Shown: positions 1-10,198 of the stretch, in pieces | Position numbering within the stretch: position 1 is the first letter of the stretch | How the letters are laid out: each line of letters opens with the position of its first letter | Source: Sorex araneus | Taxonomy: Eukaryota; Chordata; Mammalia; Eulipotyphla; Soricidae | Direction: 5' to 3' | Length of the DNA: 64,000 bases | NCBI RefSeq assembly: GCF_027595985.1 | Contig: NC_073304.1 | Location: 138,553,262-138,617,261, forward strand | Program-made: the position numbers and the translations under genes | The notes under the pieces: generated by a model | The model's input: only the letters and a program-made list of their open reading frames with translations | What the model was told of the DNA's origin: nothing | Databases searched by the model: none

Positions 1-699
1 CCTTTCATTACATGTACTTCCATTTTATGCCTTTAATATTTTTCTGAGAAAGAATCCAGGGGCTTCACTCTTCTGTCAGCAGGGAGCCTGTCATGAGAAA
101 AGAAGCTCAAGATTTGAATTTAAAGCAACAGCCTCAGAGTAAGACTAGAAAGGCTCTTCTCCATAATAGCTCAGGTGATGACAAGTGAACAAGATAGACT
201 TATTGTCAGACACTACTTCCATCCTTTATGAGATGTCTTATTTTTATATTCTACAAACACGCATGTATACAGGAAGAGAAGTCATGTGTTCCACCTGGAA
301 CTGGATACCACATCAGGCCGGGCTCTCACATCTTCCTCGGTATCTAGGACAGAACTTTTCCACTTTAACGCACGGTCATAAGAGAACCACATTTCACCTT
401 GACAGTCAAATGAATCACAAATAAGTATGCTTGTGTACATATATCTGACATCTGAACACATATCTGTTTTAACACATAAACATATATCCTTAAAATAAAA
501 TTTCAAAAATATCTTTTACTTGTCATGCACTTCATTCTTTCTTATTCTATCCTAGACTAGTGTTATCCAATTCTTTTGTGACAATCCATTCAGCTCAATT
601 CATTTTACAACCCAATAATAAAGGAGTTCTAACCAGAGATGGTTTAGAAAATGATGTCTCTATATCTATATTGGAACTTGTGACCACTTCTCCAATATC
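1..699. other. No feature recognised (BFSP1 intron 5)
   Basis: AT-rich sequence without a recognisable repeat, exon or RNA gene. Confidence 0.6.
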
Positions 700-870
700 A
701 CTGTCCCTCTCCTACACACACCCCAGTAAGTATATGCACATATGTATGTACACATAAACACATGTGTATGGATGTTTGCACTACATAGACACATACAAAC
801 ATGCGCACATATATACATGCATGCACACATGTAGATATATATGCATGCACATGTGCACACACAACACACT
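700..870 (+). repeat. Degenerate CA/TACA low-complexity stretch
   Basis: Alternating purine/pyrimidine stretches such as ATATATACATGCATGC and CACATGTGCACACAC; imperfect, no fixed unit. Confidence 0.8.
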
Positions 871-2154
871 CTCCTTTTATTCATTCAGGGTCTCAGAAAA
901 AAACAGATCCAAGCATCCAAAATGTCACATCTGGTCCTTGACTGGAGGTTTGTCACATAAGAAACATGTGTTTTATGGGCAGCCTAACTTTTTTATAAAG
1001 CTGTGGGGTTTTTTACCTCAGGGACAATCACTAGACCCTGGTTTCCTTCCCGGGGCCAATGAGAGTTGTTGTCCCAAGGGGCGATGTGTATATCGTGGGG
1101 GAGGAAATAAAATATCTGAACTCTGAAGGTTCCAGAAATGAGATCCTGAGCAGGTCTGGAGGAAACTGACTACTCGCAAAGTGCACCCCATTTCACTGTG
1201 ACTTTGGGGGGAAATTGTTGTGGTTATGAGATAGAGACAAAGTAACATATAATAGGCACTGGTGATGGGAGAGAGAAAACGTAACATAAAGTACAAATGA
1301 TGCCTTCTGGAGAATTATTTTTTTACAATTTTTTGTTCTCATGTTCTAAAAGATATAAAAACTAATGCCACTTTATTTTGACATTTGGAAATGCTGTTCC
1401 CGACTATATGAAGGCACAGTATTTTATGTACATTGGAATGGTCAGGAGTAAGTAAAGAAATACTTGAAAGAATCGAGAGGGATGAAAATACAGAGTTGAT
1501 TAATCAAGGAGTCGTGAACCTTAGAATCAGGGTTGAATGTTGCTGTTTAGTTCTTACACTGAACAGGCATGTAGATGGAAAAGTGAGCTACAAATTCTAA
1601 GGAGAGGTGAACACCAGCACAGCAGCTCTTTCAAAGGCTTATAATCAAATCCCAAAGGAGAAATTTTAGGTCATGAGGAGGCATAGGGGAAATAAAGATT
1701 TGAACATAAGTAAAATCCCAGCAATGTGTCAATTTATTTATTTTCTTTTTTAAAAAATACAACCTGGAAAAAAATAAGTGGAATCTATAGAAATTGGAAT
1801 CACCTGCCTCTTGGGGGTTTGTGGTGAGGGGCAAACAGTGATTAGCCTAAAGGATGTCTCTGAAAAGCTAAATATAGCATAACCCATTGCCTGCAACTTC
1901 CCAAGAAATTTCCAACGTGGGCATGAAAATCCTACATCCTGGGGAACCCATAATTCTGGGAGAATTTGGAAGAACCGGTACCCTATTCAGAACGCCCCAT
2001 TTCTAAATCAGAGTACACAGAGTACTTCTAAATCCAAGTACACAGGTGTGGTACATGTGCAGGGACTTGCTGGGCTGGATACCTATGTACTTTTCACCAT
2101 GTACAGGTACCCGAATAAAAAGTGTTCTGAAAGCTGATTCAAACTGAGGCATAA
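871..2154. other. No feature recognised (BFSP1 intron 5)
   Basis: I looked on the minus strand for the next filensin exon (expected to start in phase 0 after ..ELQTQ) and found none. Short ORFs have no matching family. Confidence 0.6.
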
Positions 2155-2325
2155 GGGCCAGAGCAATAGCACAGCATGTGAGGTGTTTCCCTTGCATGCG
2201 GCCAACCTGGGCTTGACCCCAGCATTCCATAGGTCCCCTGAGCTCAGCGAGGAGTAATTCTTGAGTACAGATTCAGGAGTAAGTCCTGAGCACCACCGAG
2301 TGTGGCTCAAAAACAAACAAAAACA
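2155..2325 (+). mobile_element. SOR-type SINE
   Basis: Diverged copy beginning GGGCCAGAGCAATAGCACAG, with CAGCATTCCATAGGTCCCCTGAG in the body and an AAAC-rich tail. It lies in BFSP1 intron 5 next to exon 5. Confidence 0.8.
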
Positions 2326-2375
2326 TTAAAGAGGAATGCCCACTGTGGGGCAGCGGATGATGGGATGAGCAGTAC

Positions 2376-2483
2376 CTGGGTCTGAAGCTCAGTTTTCTGC
2401 ACCTGAAGGGCAGAGAGCACCTCCTGGGACTCTTGCAATTCACTCTGCAAAGCAGCCACTTCCTGTTCAGTTAGAGATTTTTC
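2376..2483 (-). CDS. BFSP1: BFSP1 exon 5: coil 2 start, last exon in the window
   Basis: A 108-nt, 36-codon exon in phase 0, acceptor TTTTGCACAG after a TTTTG-rich tract, donor GTACTG. It encodes EKSLTEQEVAALQSELQ, then ESQEVLSALQVQKTELQTQ, a heptad-patterned coil ending in a glutamine, as in human filensin (LTEREVAAL.., ..VELQAQ from memory). The next exon should start in phase 0 left of base 1. A diverged SINE lies just left, in intron 5 (2155-2325). Confidence 0.93.
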
Positions 2484-2544
2484 CTGTGCAAAACAAAACA
2501 AAACAAAAACAGTAGTTACAGCACTCGCATATGCTTAGCAAGAG

Positions 2545-2890
2545 AAGAAAATGGTGAGCCCTGTTATGTTTGTACCCCCTCCTGATAATCTATATGCTGA
2601 AGCCTTAACCCAATGAGGTGGCATTTGCAAGCCGATCTTTGGGGGATAATTGAGATCATTAGGGTAGGACCACTTCAACCGAGAGGAAGAAGCGGATATC
2701 AAAGAAAGGGCCTGTGAGGACATGATGGGTCAGCAACTGCCTGTAGATCAGGTGAGGCGTCCTTACCAGGAACTGAATCTGCTGGAACCTTGATCTTGGG
2801 CTTCAGCTTAGAGAAGTATGAGAAATAGATGGCTGTCACTGAGACTTGGGTCTGCGGCATTGGTTACAGCAGCCTGGCTGACTGAGGCAG
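2545..2890 (+). repeat. Ancient mammalian interspersed repeat, family M
   Basis: TACCCCCTCCTGATAATC, AGGTGGCATTTGCAAGCCG, GACCACTTCAACCGAGAGG, ACCTTGATCTTGGGCTTCAG, GAGAAATAGATGGCTGTCAC. The same old repeat is also at 11205-11400, 47880-48400 and, inverted, 58985-59300. I know the pattern from other mammals but cannot name the family with certainty. Confidence 0.55.
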
Positions 2891-3329
2891 GCCACTGCTA
2901 ATGTCTTCTCCTGAGGCATCAACTGTGTGAGTGGGAGGTCCAGGGACCTCTTCACTTAGCGTCCTATTCACTTCCTATTCATCTTAAATCCTGCCCTCAC
3001 ACCAGCCTGCAAAGTGCTTCTAACCAAGTGCATGTGACCCCTGATCATCAAAACAACAAAGGGAAGAGAATGGGGAAGAATTAAGGCTTTTAGAAAAGCT
3101 ACCTTACTTAGGCCTTTGTACAACTTGGTACTTAGACCTTTGTACCAGTTGGTTACAGAGAGCTGGAACATGGGACGGTCACTAGTGGGCAACCTGGACA
3201 AGAATATCCTCATGATGATCAAAAACAAATGTGATTTTCCTGCCTCTAAGATGTGTCTTGGTAGGGCCTAAAATTTGGGGACTTTTTTAGTTTGAAATTT
3301 TTTTTACTAGTTTAAAACAAACAAAACCT

Positions 3330-3570
3330 CAGAGAGGGAGGAAGGGCTCTGTGACTTAGAACACCTACCTTGCAAGCACAGTCCCAGTGTCATCACATCT
3401 GCTGAGTACAGTCTGACACCTTCTGTGACTCCCCCAGGACTGCGGGGAGTGTTCCTCAGCGAGGAGTGTGTAAGCACCACAACAAATGTGTGCAACCTCT
3501 GTTGAGCATTGAACCTAAAACATATGGGCGCACAAGCCTGGAATTGTGACCCCGGCAAGTATTGTGTGAG
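3330..3570 (+). repeat. Old SINE-like fragments
   Basis: Faint SINE words (CCTACCTTGCAAGCACAGTCC, TGCTGAGTACAGTC, GCAACCTCTGTTGAGCATTG). Too diverged to assign. Confidence 0.35.
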
Positions 3571-3834
3571 CATCATAGAAAGAAGGGCAACTAACGCTCA
3601 GCCAATGAGCTCTGCAGACAAGGTTCTGAGAGCCACAACCTGATGTGAGAACTACAATGAACTGTGCAAACAGCACAGCCAGACACGTGTACAACTGCAC
3701 CTCCCTCCTCCAATTATTGCCCCGACAGAAGAAAGAAGTATTGAGATGGTTAAATGTCATTAGGAGAGGGAGAAAGATGTTTTTTTGCCTTCAACCAAAT
3801 GGTCATTGTAAAGAGAGAATCTGTGAGCACTCCT

Positions 3835-3835
<1 letters not shown>

Positions 3836-3880
<45 letters not shown>

Positions 3881-3910
3881 CACACCACACACACACACAC
3901 ACACACCACA

Positions 3911-3954
<44 letters not shown>
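3836..3954 (+). repeat. (CA)n microsatellite
   Basis: About 119 bp of CA repeats with two CCCACACCA-type interruptions near 3879 and 3907. Cysteine/valine ORFs on the minus strand are artefacts. Confidence 0.98.
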
Positions 3955-3958
<4 letters not shown>

Positions 3959-3959
3959 G

Positions 3960-5238
3960 AATACCTGAATTACGTGCATGATCTCATGTAGGGCTTCATG
4001 GAGAAAATCGACTGGCAAATAGTTCACCAGCTCTGGAAAATTGGTTACTGTGGAACTCAACTCACAGATGCACACATTTCACAGCTAATGGGTATGTCCC
4101 CAGGGAGGAGGTGAGGAGGGGGGTCGTAGCAAAGGTATAAAGCTCAGAACTTTGCACTAAGACACAGAATGGCAAGATGAGAATTAACACCTGGGCTTAA
4201 TTAATCTCCACTCTAACAAAACCTAAGCTGGAGGAAATCTATGAAATTGGCAAGATTTTCAGTCTTCAGCAGTCCCCTGAAAACTTGCTCTGAGCCTTTT
4301 TAGAGCAGGAAGCTACCTGAGAACAATTTCCTCCGCTCTAAGTTGGGAGCAGAGCAGCAGTGGTCGGAGCAATACTGCCTCAACGAGACCTGGAAACACA
4401 TGAAAGAGCTTCGCTTCTCTAACTCACATCCATTTCTAGGCAGTGTGGTGAAAGGAGCATTCTACAGCTGGTTGATGTCTTCAGCTGGTTGGGGAAACTT
4501 TTTCTGCCAGGGATCATTTGTATATCATTCTCAAGCCATAAAATACAGGAATATGGGCTGGGGCTGAGGGCAGTTGATAAGCACTTGTGTCTGTCCCATC
4601 ATGAACCAGGCCAGATCACATGATTTTTCAGGACTAATGCGGCCTACAAGTCAAATATTTCCCATATCTTTGAAGGAAAGCTGATGGCAGATCCATCTCT
4701 GCCTGTTGTATTATCCATTCCATGAGATCACTGATATGATCAAATTAATGACTGCAGCAAGTTCCCCTGAAGGGTTTGAACTTGGTAACATAAACCTCCC
4801 AATCCCGTCAAACACAGATATCCTAAGTGATACCAGGGTTGCTCAGGGTTATAGGGGTGTAACACAGGTCTGCCCAGCCTTAGGGATATAGGTAACATAG
4901 GAAGTTTGTGACTGCAAATTCACAGCAGCATTCTAACTGCTATAGGTAACATGAAACCACAGACCAGCAAACATGCAGGCCCAAGCAATTACAAAACCAC
5001 AGGCATCAGCACAATTTGGCAAGCATGAGCTCTCAATTATTCCTCAAGCCAGCTCATGCTTGGAATGCTGCTCATAGCCCACCCATAGCACCAGAAAAGA
5101 GACAAAATAAAGAAATTCACCCTCAACAATGGATGGAGACAAAAGCCTAGAAAAATCCCAAACAGCAGAATTTTCTAGACTATATGAGCAAGACTTGTAA
5201 GCAGCAACCCCATCAACATTCAGCGAAAATTTATCATT
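3960..5238. other. Mostly unique sequence (BFSP1 intron 4)
   Basis: A possible SINE scrap lies near 4555-4650. Otherwise no feature recognised. No filensin-like exon on the minus strand. Confidence 0.5.
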
Positions 5239-5252
5239 GAAAGAGACCATCA

Positions 5253-5433
5253 GGGGCCGGAGTGATAGCACAGCGGGTAGGGCGTTTGCCTTGCACGCGG
5301 CCGACCCGGGTTCGATCCCCGGCATCCCATATGGTCCCCCAAGCACCGCCAGGAGTAATTCCTGAGTGCAAAGCCAGGAGTAACCCCTGAGCATCGCTGG
5401 GTGTGACCCAAAAAGCAAAAAAAAAAAAAAAAA
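5253..5433 (+). mobile_element. SOR-type SINE, young
   Basis: Near-consensus copy: GGGGCCGGAGTGATAGCACA, A/B-box-like GGGTTCGATCCCCGG, GGTGTGACCCAAAAAGC and a pure A tail. Exact 14-bp target duplication GAAAGAGACCATCA (5239-5252, 5434-5447). Confidence 0.92.
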
Positions 5434-5705
5434 GAAAGAGACCATCAGTAATTTTGGAGAAAGTCTAAAATAAGGTATGAAAAAAATTAACAGAAATGAA
5501 TGAGCTAAAGGGTACAGTGGCTAAACTAAAAATCTTATTAGCAGGACCTGCACATAGAATGAAAGAACTTGGATTGTTGACTTTAAGGACAAGGCATAAG
5601 ACACCATCAATAAAGAAAAATAAAGAGTATAAAATAATTTATGAGATTTATGGCACAACATTAAGAGAAGAAATATCACATCATACTGCTTAAGAAGACT
5701 GAACT

Positions 5706-5780
5706 CTCTTAAACTTCGTATGAGGGAAACATGAGCACAAAAATGTATAAATCTGTAACTGTACCCTCAAAAAATAAATA

Positions 5781-5811
<31 letters not shown>

Positions 5812-5812
5812 A
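5706..5812 (+). mobile_element. Very short L1-type 3' tail insertion
   Basis: About 107 bp ending TCTGTAACTGTACCCTC and an (AAAT)n tail, between two copies of AAGAAGACTGAACT (5692-5705 and 5813-5826). It is a severely 5'-truncated retroposon with a clean 14-bp target duplication. Confidence 0.65.
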
Positions 5813-5826
5813 AAGAAGACTGAACT

Positions 5827-5977
5827 CAGTAGTCAGAGAGTAAGCTTTGCATGCAGAAGGCCCATGTTCAATCCCTGGCACCACACGATCCCTTGAGTAT
5901 TGCCAAGAGCAACCCTCCAAGCCAGGAATGACCCCTGAGCACCACTGGCTATGTCCCAAAACTAAAACAAAAAAACA
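5827..5977 (+). mobile_element. SOR-type SINE, diverged
   Basis: Head TCAGAGAGTAAGCTTTGCAT, B-box-like TGTTCAATCCCTGGC, body TGACCCCTGAGCACCACTGG, A-rich tail. It directly follows the short L1-type tail insertion. Confidence 0.7.
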
Positions 5978-6111
5978 CTTAAACAAAATTGAACAATACT
6001 TCACAAAGAGTCATAAACCATGACCAAATGGGACTCACTCCAGGATGCAAAGAGGGTTCAACACAAGCAAATCAATTAATGCAATAAACCACATAAACAT
6101 AAGGATAAATG

Positions 6112-6297
6112 GGGCCAGAGCAACAGTACCATAGGTAGGGCATTTGCCTTGCATGCAGCTGACCCAGGTTCGATCCCCAGCATCCCATATGGTCTCCCAA
6201 GCACTGCCAAGAGTAATTCCTGATTGCAGAGCCAGGTGTGACCCACCTGAGCATTGCCCCAAGGTGTGATCCAAAGAGCCAAAAAAAAAAAAAAAAG
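6112..6297 (+). mobile_element. SOR-type SINE
   Basis: Starts GGGGCCAGAGCAACAG, B-box GGTTCGATCCCCAG, A tail. GGATAAATG flanks it on both sides (6103-6111 and after the tail). Confidence 0.85.
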
Positions 6298-6532
6298 GAT
6301 AAATGAGTATCAGATGATTACATCAATTCGGAGAAAAAAATTATAAAATTAAATACCCATTCGTTGTAAAACTCAACAAAATGTGGATATCTAGAACTTA
6401 TGTTAATATGAAAAAGGCCATATCCTACACATGGAAAGCCTTCACTCTGAGATCAGACACTGGGCAAGAATGTCCACTTTTACCACTATTATTCATTATA
6501 CTGTTGGATGTCCTAGTCACAGCAATTATGTA

Positions 6533-6785
6533 GCACTGTAGCACTGTCACTGTAGCACTGTATCCCGCTATTCATCGATTTGCTCGAGTGGGCACCAGTA
6601 ATGTCTCCATTGTAAAACTTATTACTGTTTTTGGCATATTGAATACACCACGGGTAGCTTGCCAGGCTCTGCCATGCTGGCGGGATACTCTCGGTAGCTT
6701 GCCAGGCTCTCCAAGAAAGACGGAGGAATCGAACCCAGCTCGGCTGTGTGCAAGGCAAACGCCCTATCCACTGTGCTATCGCTCC
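6533..6785 (-). mobile_element. Tripartite SINE: tRNA-like head + RTE 5' piece + RTE 3' end
   Basis: Minus strand from 6785: a tRNA-like head (GGAGCGATAGCACAGTGG, TTTGCCTTGCAC, GGGTTCGATTCC) to about 6727. Next is a block matching the RTE 5' UTR (GCAAGCTACCGAGAGTATCC, ATATGCCAAAAACAGTAA) to about 6613, then a block matching the RTE 3' end (ATGGAGACATTACTGGTGCC, GAGCAAATCGATGAAT) to about 6565. The tail is (CAGTGCTA)n, with no poly(A). Target duplication AGTCACAGCAATTATGTA / AGTCACGGCAATTATGTA (6515-6532, 6786-6803). It is inserted in old L1. Confidence 0.88.
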
Positions 6786-7578
6786 AGTCACGGCAATTAT
6801 GTAAGAAAAATAAACCAATATACTAAAGTATAAAACTAAAATCATCAAGAAAATTTCTGTTGCATGTCTATATACAATGAACTAAAACAAAACAATCACA
6901 TTTATAATTGTGTCCAAAAACAGGTATGTCCAAATTAACAAAGTAAGTAAAAGACTTATACCTTGAAAACATTAGTTACTATTAAAAGAGATAGACGAGG
7001 ACACAAGGAAAATTAAAATACTCCATGTTCAAGTCTTGGAAGAGTTAAAATATTTTAAAAGACTACACTAACCAAAGCATTATACAGATCAGTGAAATCT
7101 CTTTCAAAATTCCAGTGGTATACTTCAAGGACACCAAACAAAAACTATATAATTTGTATGAAACCATAAGACTCCCTCAATAGTCAAAGCAATTCTGAGA
7201 AAAAAAAAAAAGATAGGAAAGAAGAGCATAAAAATAATGTAGGAGTCAATACAGGTGCTTGCTTTGCATATGGAAAATGTTAGCTCAATCCCTGATATCA
7301 CATATTGTGCCCTAAGCACTGTGAGGGTTGACCCCTGAGCACTGAAAGGTGTGGCACAAAAACAAATAGAAAAGATGGGCAGCATTGCATTATCTAGCTA
7401 TGCAACAAGCAATGTTAATTAAAATAGTGTGGTAGTGAAATAAAAGCAGACTCTCAGATCAGTGGAATAGAACTGATAGCCTGGAAGTAAACACTCACAC
7501 CCAGGTGGATGATCTCATTCACATGGATATAAAGGAACAAAGCAAAGAAATGAACAATGTAGACGAAAATAAACCTTT

Positions 7579-7760
7579 GGGAGTCAAAGTGATAGTACAG
7601 TGGTTGGGCATTTGCGTTGCCTGTGGCAGACCCTGGTTCAATCCTTGGCATCCCATACCCTGAGCACCACTAGGAGTGATCTCTGAGTGTAGAGTCAAGT
7701 GTAAACCCTGAGCATCGCCAGGTGAGACCCTAAAAGCCAAAAATCCAGAAGAAAAAAAAA
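7579..7760 (+). mobile_element. SOR-type SINE, diverged
   Basis: GGGAGTCAAAGTGATAGTACAGTGG head, CTGGTTCAATCCTTGG box, GAGCATCGCCAGGTGAGACC near the tail. An internal deletion removes the TATGGTCC segment. Confidence 0.75.
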
Positions 7761-7954
7761 CAAACCTCTTGGACTCTTGCAAGAGAAATGAGGTTGCCAG
7801 TGGTAGTCGTGTGGGAAATGGTGATGGAAACAGATACAGTGGGACAACATTAACACTACTATAAAAAATTAAATTTAAAAAAAAATGGGACTACATAAAG
7901 TTTTTAAGTTTCTGCATGGCAAAAGAAATGTGGGTGAACATTAAAAAGTCACCT

Positions 7955-8130
7955 GAGGTCAAAGTGATAATACTGCAGATAAGGTGTTTGCCTTGCAAGT
8001 GCTGACCCTGGTTTGATCTCTGGCACCAGACATGGTCCCCAGGTCCCCTGCTAGAAGTAGTCTCTGAGTGCAGAGCCAGGAGTAAGCCCTGAGCACCACC
8101 GGCTGTGGCCAGAAAACAAAAACAATAAAA
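7955..8130 (+). mobile_element. SOR-type SINE, diverged
   Basis: GAGGTCAAAGTGATAATACTG head, TGCCTTGCAAGTGCTGACCC, AGAGCCAGGAGTAAGCCCTG body and an AAAC-rich tail. Confidence 0.75.
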
Positions 8131-8229
8131 TTAAAGTTACCCTATTAACTGGTAGAAATTTTGTACACAATGCATCAGACAAAGGACTGATATTCAAGAT
8201 ATATAAAGCACTCACAAAGATCAACAACA

Positions 8230-8312
8230 GGGGCTGGAGCGATAGCACAGCGGGTAGGGCATTTGCCTTGCACGTGGCCGACCCAGGTTCAATTCCCATC
8301 ATCTCATATCAT
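8230..8312 (+). mobile_element. SOR-type SINE, 3'-truncated head
   Basis: Only the first 80 bp remain: GGGGCTGGAGCGATAGCACA to GGTTCAATTCCCATCATC. The TCATATTCCCATCAT stretch after it looks like a local slip duplication. Confidence 0.75.
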
Positions 8313-8499
8313 ATTCCCATCATCATCTTAAACTTTTTAAGAGGCAAATATTTTAGCAGATATTTCATAAAAAGATACATGAATGACAAATAAGCAAATG
8401 AAAACATGTTCAACATCATGAGTCATTAGGGGATTAAGTTAATCCCCGAAATAAAACCACAGGTGTTAAAATGATGTATGTATGAAAGGTCTAATTAAG

Positions 8500-8672
8500 G
8501 TCAGAGTTATAGAACATTAGGTAGGGCGCTTGCCTTGCACGTGACTGACCTGGCTTCCATCCCTGGTACCTTATATGATCTCCAGAGGTCTGTCAGGAGT
8601 GATCCCTGAGCACAAATCCAGATGAAAGCCCTGAGCACAGCCATGTGTGGCTCCCACCCCAAGAAGAAAAGT
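8500..8672 (+). mobile_element. SOR-type SINE, diverged
   Basis: GGTCAGAGTTATAGAACATT head, TGCCTTGCACGTGACTGACC, TGATCCCTGAGCACAAATCC body, AAGAAGAAAAG tail. Confidence 0.7.
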
Positions 8673-8733
8673 ATAATTAACAGTACTGGAAATTCTGGTA
8701 CCTTAATAAAAATGGTTAAAATTTAATTAGCAA

Positions 8734-8914
8734 TGGGACTGGAGCGATAGCACAGCGGGTAGGGCATCTGCCTTGCACGCAGCCGACCCGGGTTTGATTC
8801 CCAGCATCCCATATGGTCCCCTGAGCACCGCCAGGAGTAATTCCTGAGTGCAAAGCCAGGAGTAAACTCTGTGCATCGCCAGGTGTGACCCAAAAAGCAA
8901 AAAAAAAAAAAAAA
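8734..8914 (+). mobile_element. SOR-type SINE, young
   Basis: Near-consensus with GGAGCGATAGCACAGCGGGT and a pure A tail. TTAATTAGCAA flanks it on both sides (8723-8733 and about 8915-8925). Confidence 0.9.
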
Positions 8915-9245
8915 TTAATTAGCAAATAAATAAAACCACAGGGAGACACACATATACAGAAGAGCAAAAAGCAGAACCATGACCAAGCCTCTGCATACCC
9001 AATGCTAAGACGGATGCAAAGGACAGAAAAGCTCTTCAGTGCTGCTAGGATTGCAACAGGACAGCTCCTGTTATTTCTTAGAAACTGTCCAAGGAAGAAC
9101 AGCCCATAATTTTCAAGGAAGAAACACCTGAGAAAGGGGTCAGGTACAATACACATCCCCACATACCAACATTTATTCCAAATATCTAAATAAAGGCATT
9201 ACAGTTCATGTCAAAGAGCAGAAGAAACTAAGAGAGAACATAAAA

Positions 9246-9410
9246 TCAGTACTAGAGCAACAGCATAGTGTTTGCCTTGCACACAGCAGACCCAGGTTCA
9301 ATCCTCAGCATCTCATATGGTCCCTAAAGCACTGTCAGGAGTGATTCCTGAGTGCAGAGCCAGGAGTAACTCCTGAGTATCACCAGGTGTGGCCAAAACC
9401 CCCAAATAAA
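9246..9410 (+). mobile_element. SOR-type SINE
   Basis: CTAGAGCAACAGCATAGTG head, AGGTTCAATCCTCAGCATC, GAGCCAGGAGTAACTCCTGA, ending in an AAAT-rich tail. It lies in BFSP1 intron 4, about 100 bp left of exon 4. Confidence 0.8.
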
Positions 9411-9509
9411 AAGATCAATTAATAAATAAAAAAGGGAATGCAAAATGGGCCTGAGGAAGACCACCAAATCCAGATATCCATCCCCTGCCCTCTAGGCTCC
9501 AATTCTTAC

Positions 9510-9602
9510 CTCCCTCATCACACCTGTAATGCCAGAAGCTTGAGGGGAGGTTTGGATGATGTGCTGCAGGATGCTGATATAAGTCTTCATTTCCAGGAGA
9601 TT
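9510..9602 (-). CDS. BFSP1: BFSP1 exon 4: rod segment and linker
   Basis: A 93-nt, 31-codon exon in phase 0, acceptor TCACCCAACAG, donor GTAAGAATT. It encodes NLLEMKTYISILQHIIQT, then SPQASGITGVMRE. The TYISILQ..I core matches filensin; the SPQAS.. stretch is the divergent linker, which is TPPAS.. in the human protein as I recall it. A SINE remnant begins about 45 bp to the right, in the upstream intron. Confidence 0.92.
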
Positions 9603-9644
9603 CTGTTGGGTGACGGAAAGTGTTCTCATTAAAATCTGAGCTAG

Positions 9645-9850
9645 GGCCAGGGACATATACAAAGGACTAGATCACATGCTTTGCACGGACAAACCCCAAG
9701 TTTATTCACAGACATCCCAGCACAAGAGATGTAGTCCTGGAGAACCTCTAAGCACTGCTTGCCCAAGCACAGATCCTAACGCCCCCACTGGGAATGGAAC
9801 CTGGTCCCACTTTGAGCATTGCCTGGAAGGCTCAAAGAAACAAAAACATC
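9645..9850 (+). repeat. Old SINE-like sequence
   Basis: Weak matches to the SINE (AGGGCCAGGGACATATACAAAGG, ATCACATGCTTTGCACGGAC, AAGCACTGCTTGCCCAAGCAC) with an extra segment; too diverged for a firm class. Confidence 0.4.
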
Positions 9851-10029
9851 TGAGCTGCAGTAACCCCAGTCGTATGTTCCAGCATGGCAAACAGCACTGA
9901 ACACTACAGATCATGGAAAATGACAACAACAATGAGGCTGATGAACAAATTGAGGCTTAGTTTGGTTACACCCCTTGGTTACAGGAATATTTTGAGGCTG
10001 CCTTCACCTAAATATCAGAGGTTAAGAAA

Positions 10030-10196
10030 GCAGAGGCAGGAGGGGGCAGTGCACTGGGGTAGGATGCTGCCTTGCAGGAGGCTAACCTGGGTTCTCTCCC
10101 CAGCACCCCATGTGGTCACCCAAGCTCAGCCAGATTGATCTCTGGATGCAGAGTCAGGACTAAATCCTGAGCACTTTTATGTGTGGCCTAAAAACT
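10030..10196 (+). mobile_element. SOR-type SINE, source of the GGGAA satellite
   Basis: GGAGGGGGCAGTGCACTGGGG head, CTAACCTGGGTTCTCTCCCC, GCAGAGTCAGGACTAAATCC. The A-rich tail is replaced by the GGGAA array that starts at 10199. Confidence 0.75.
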
Positions 10197-10198
10197 AA

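Larger units (their letters stand above)
5450..8733 (+). mobile_element. Decayed L1 ORF2, plus strand, broken by SINEs
   Basis: L1 ORF2 landmarks survive in order: CCATGACCAAATGGGACTC (6018), the target-plate region near 6430-6535, CAGATCAGTGGAATAGAACTG (7456), GATATTCAAGATATATAAAGC (8190) and CAACATCATGAGTCATTAGG (8411). No frame stays open for more than a few dozen codons, so this is an old, dead copy. At least eight SINEs are inserted in it. Confidence 0.7.

Noticed and set aside
3645..4075. Histidine/threonine- and cysteine/valine-rich ORFs
   Set aside because: Translations of the CA microsatellite.
5044..5445. Recurrent peptides of the type GIEPGSAACKANALPAVLSLQP in many ORFs
   Set aside because: They come from the SOR SINE read antisense; they recur at every SINE and are not a protein family.
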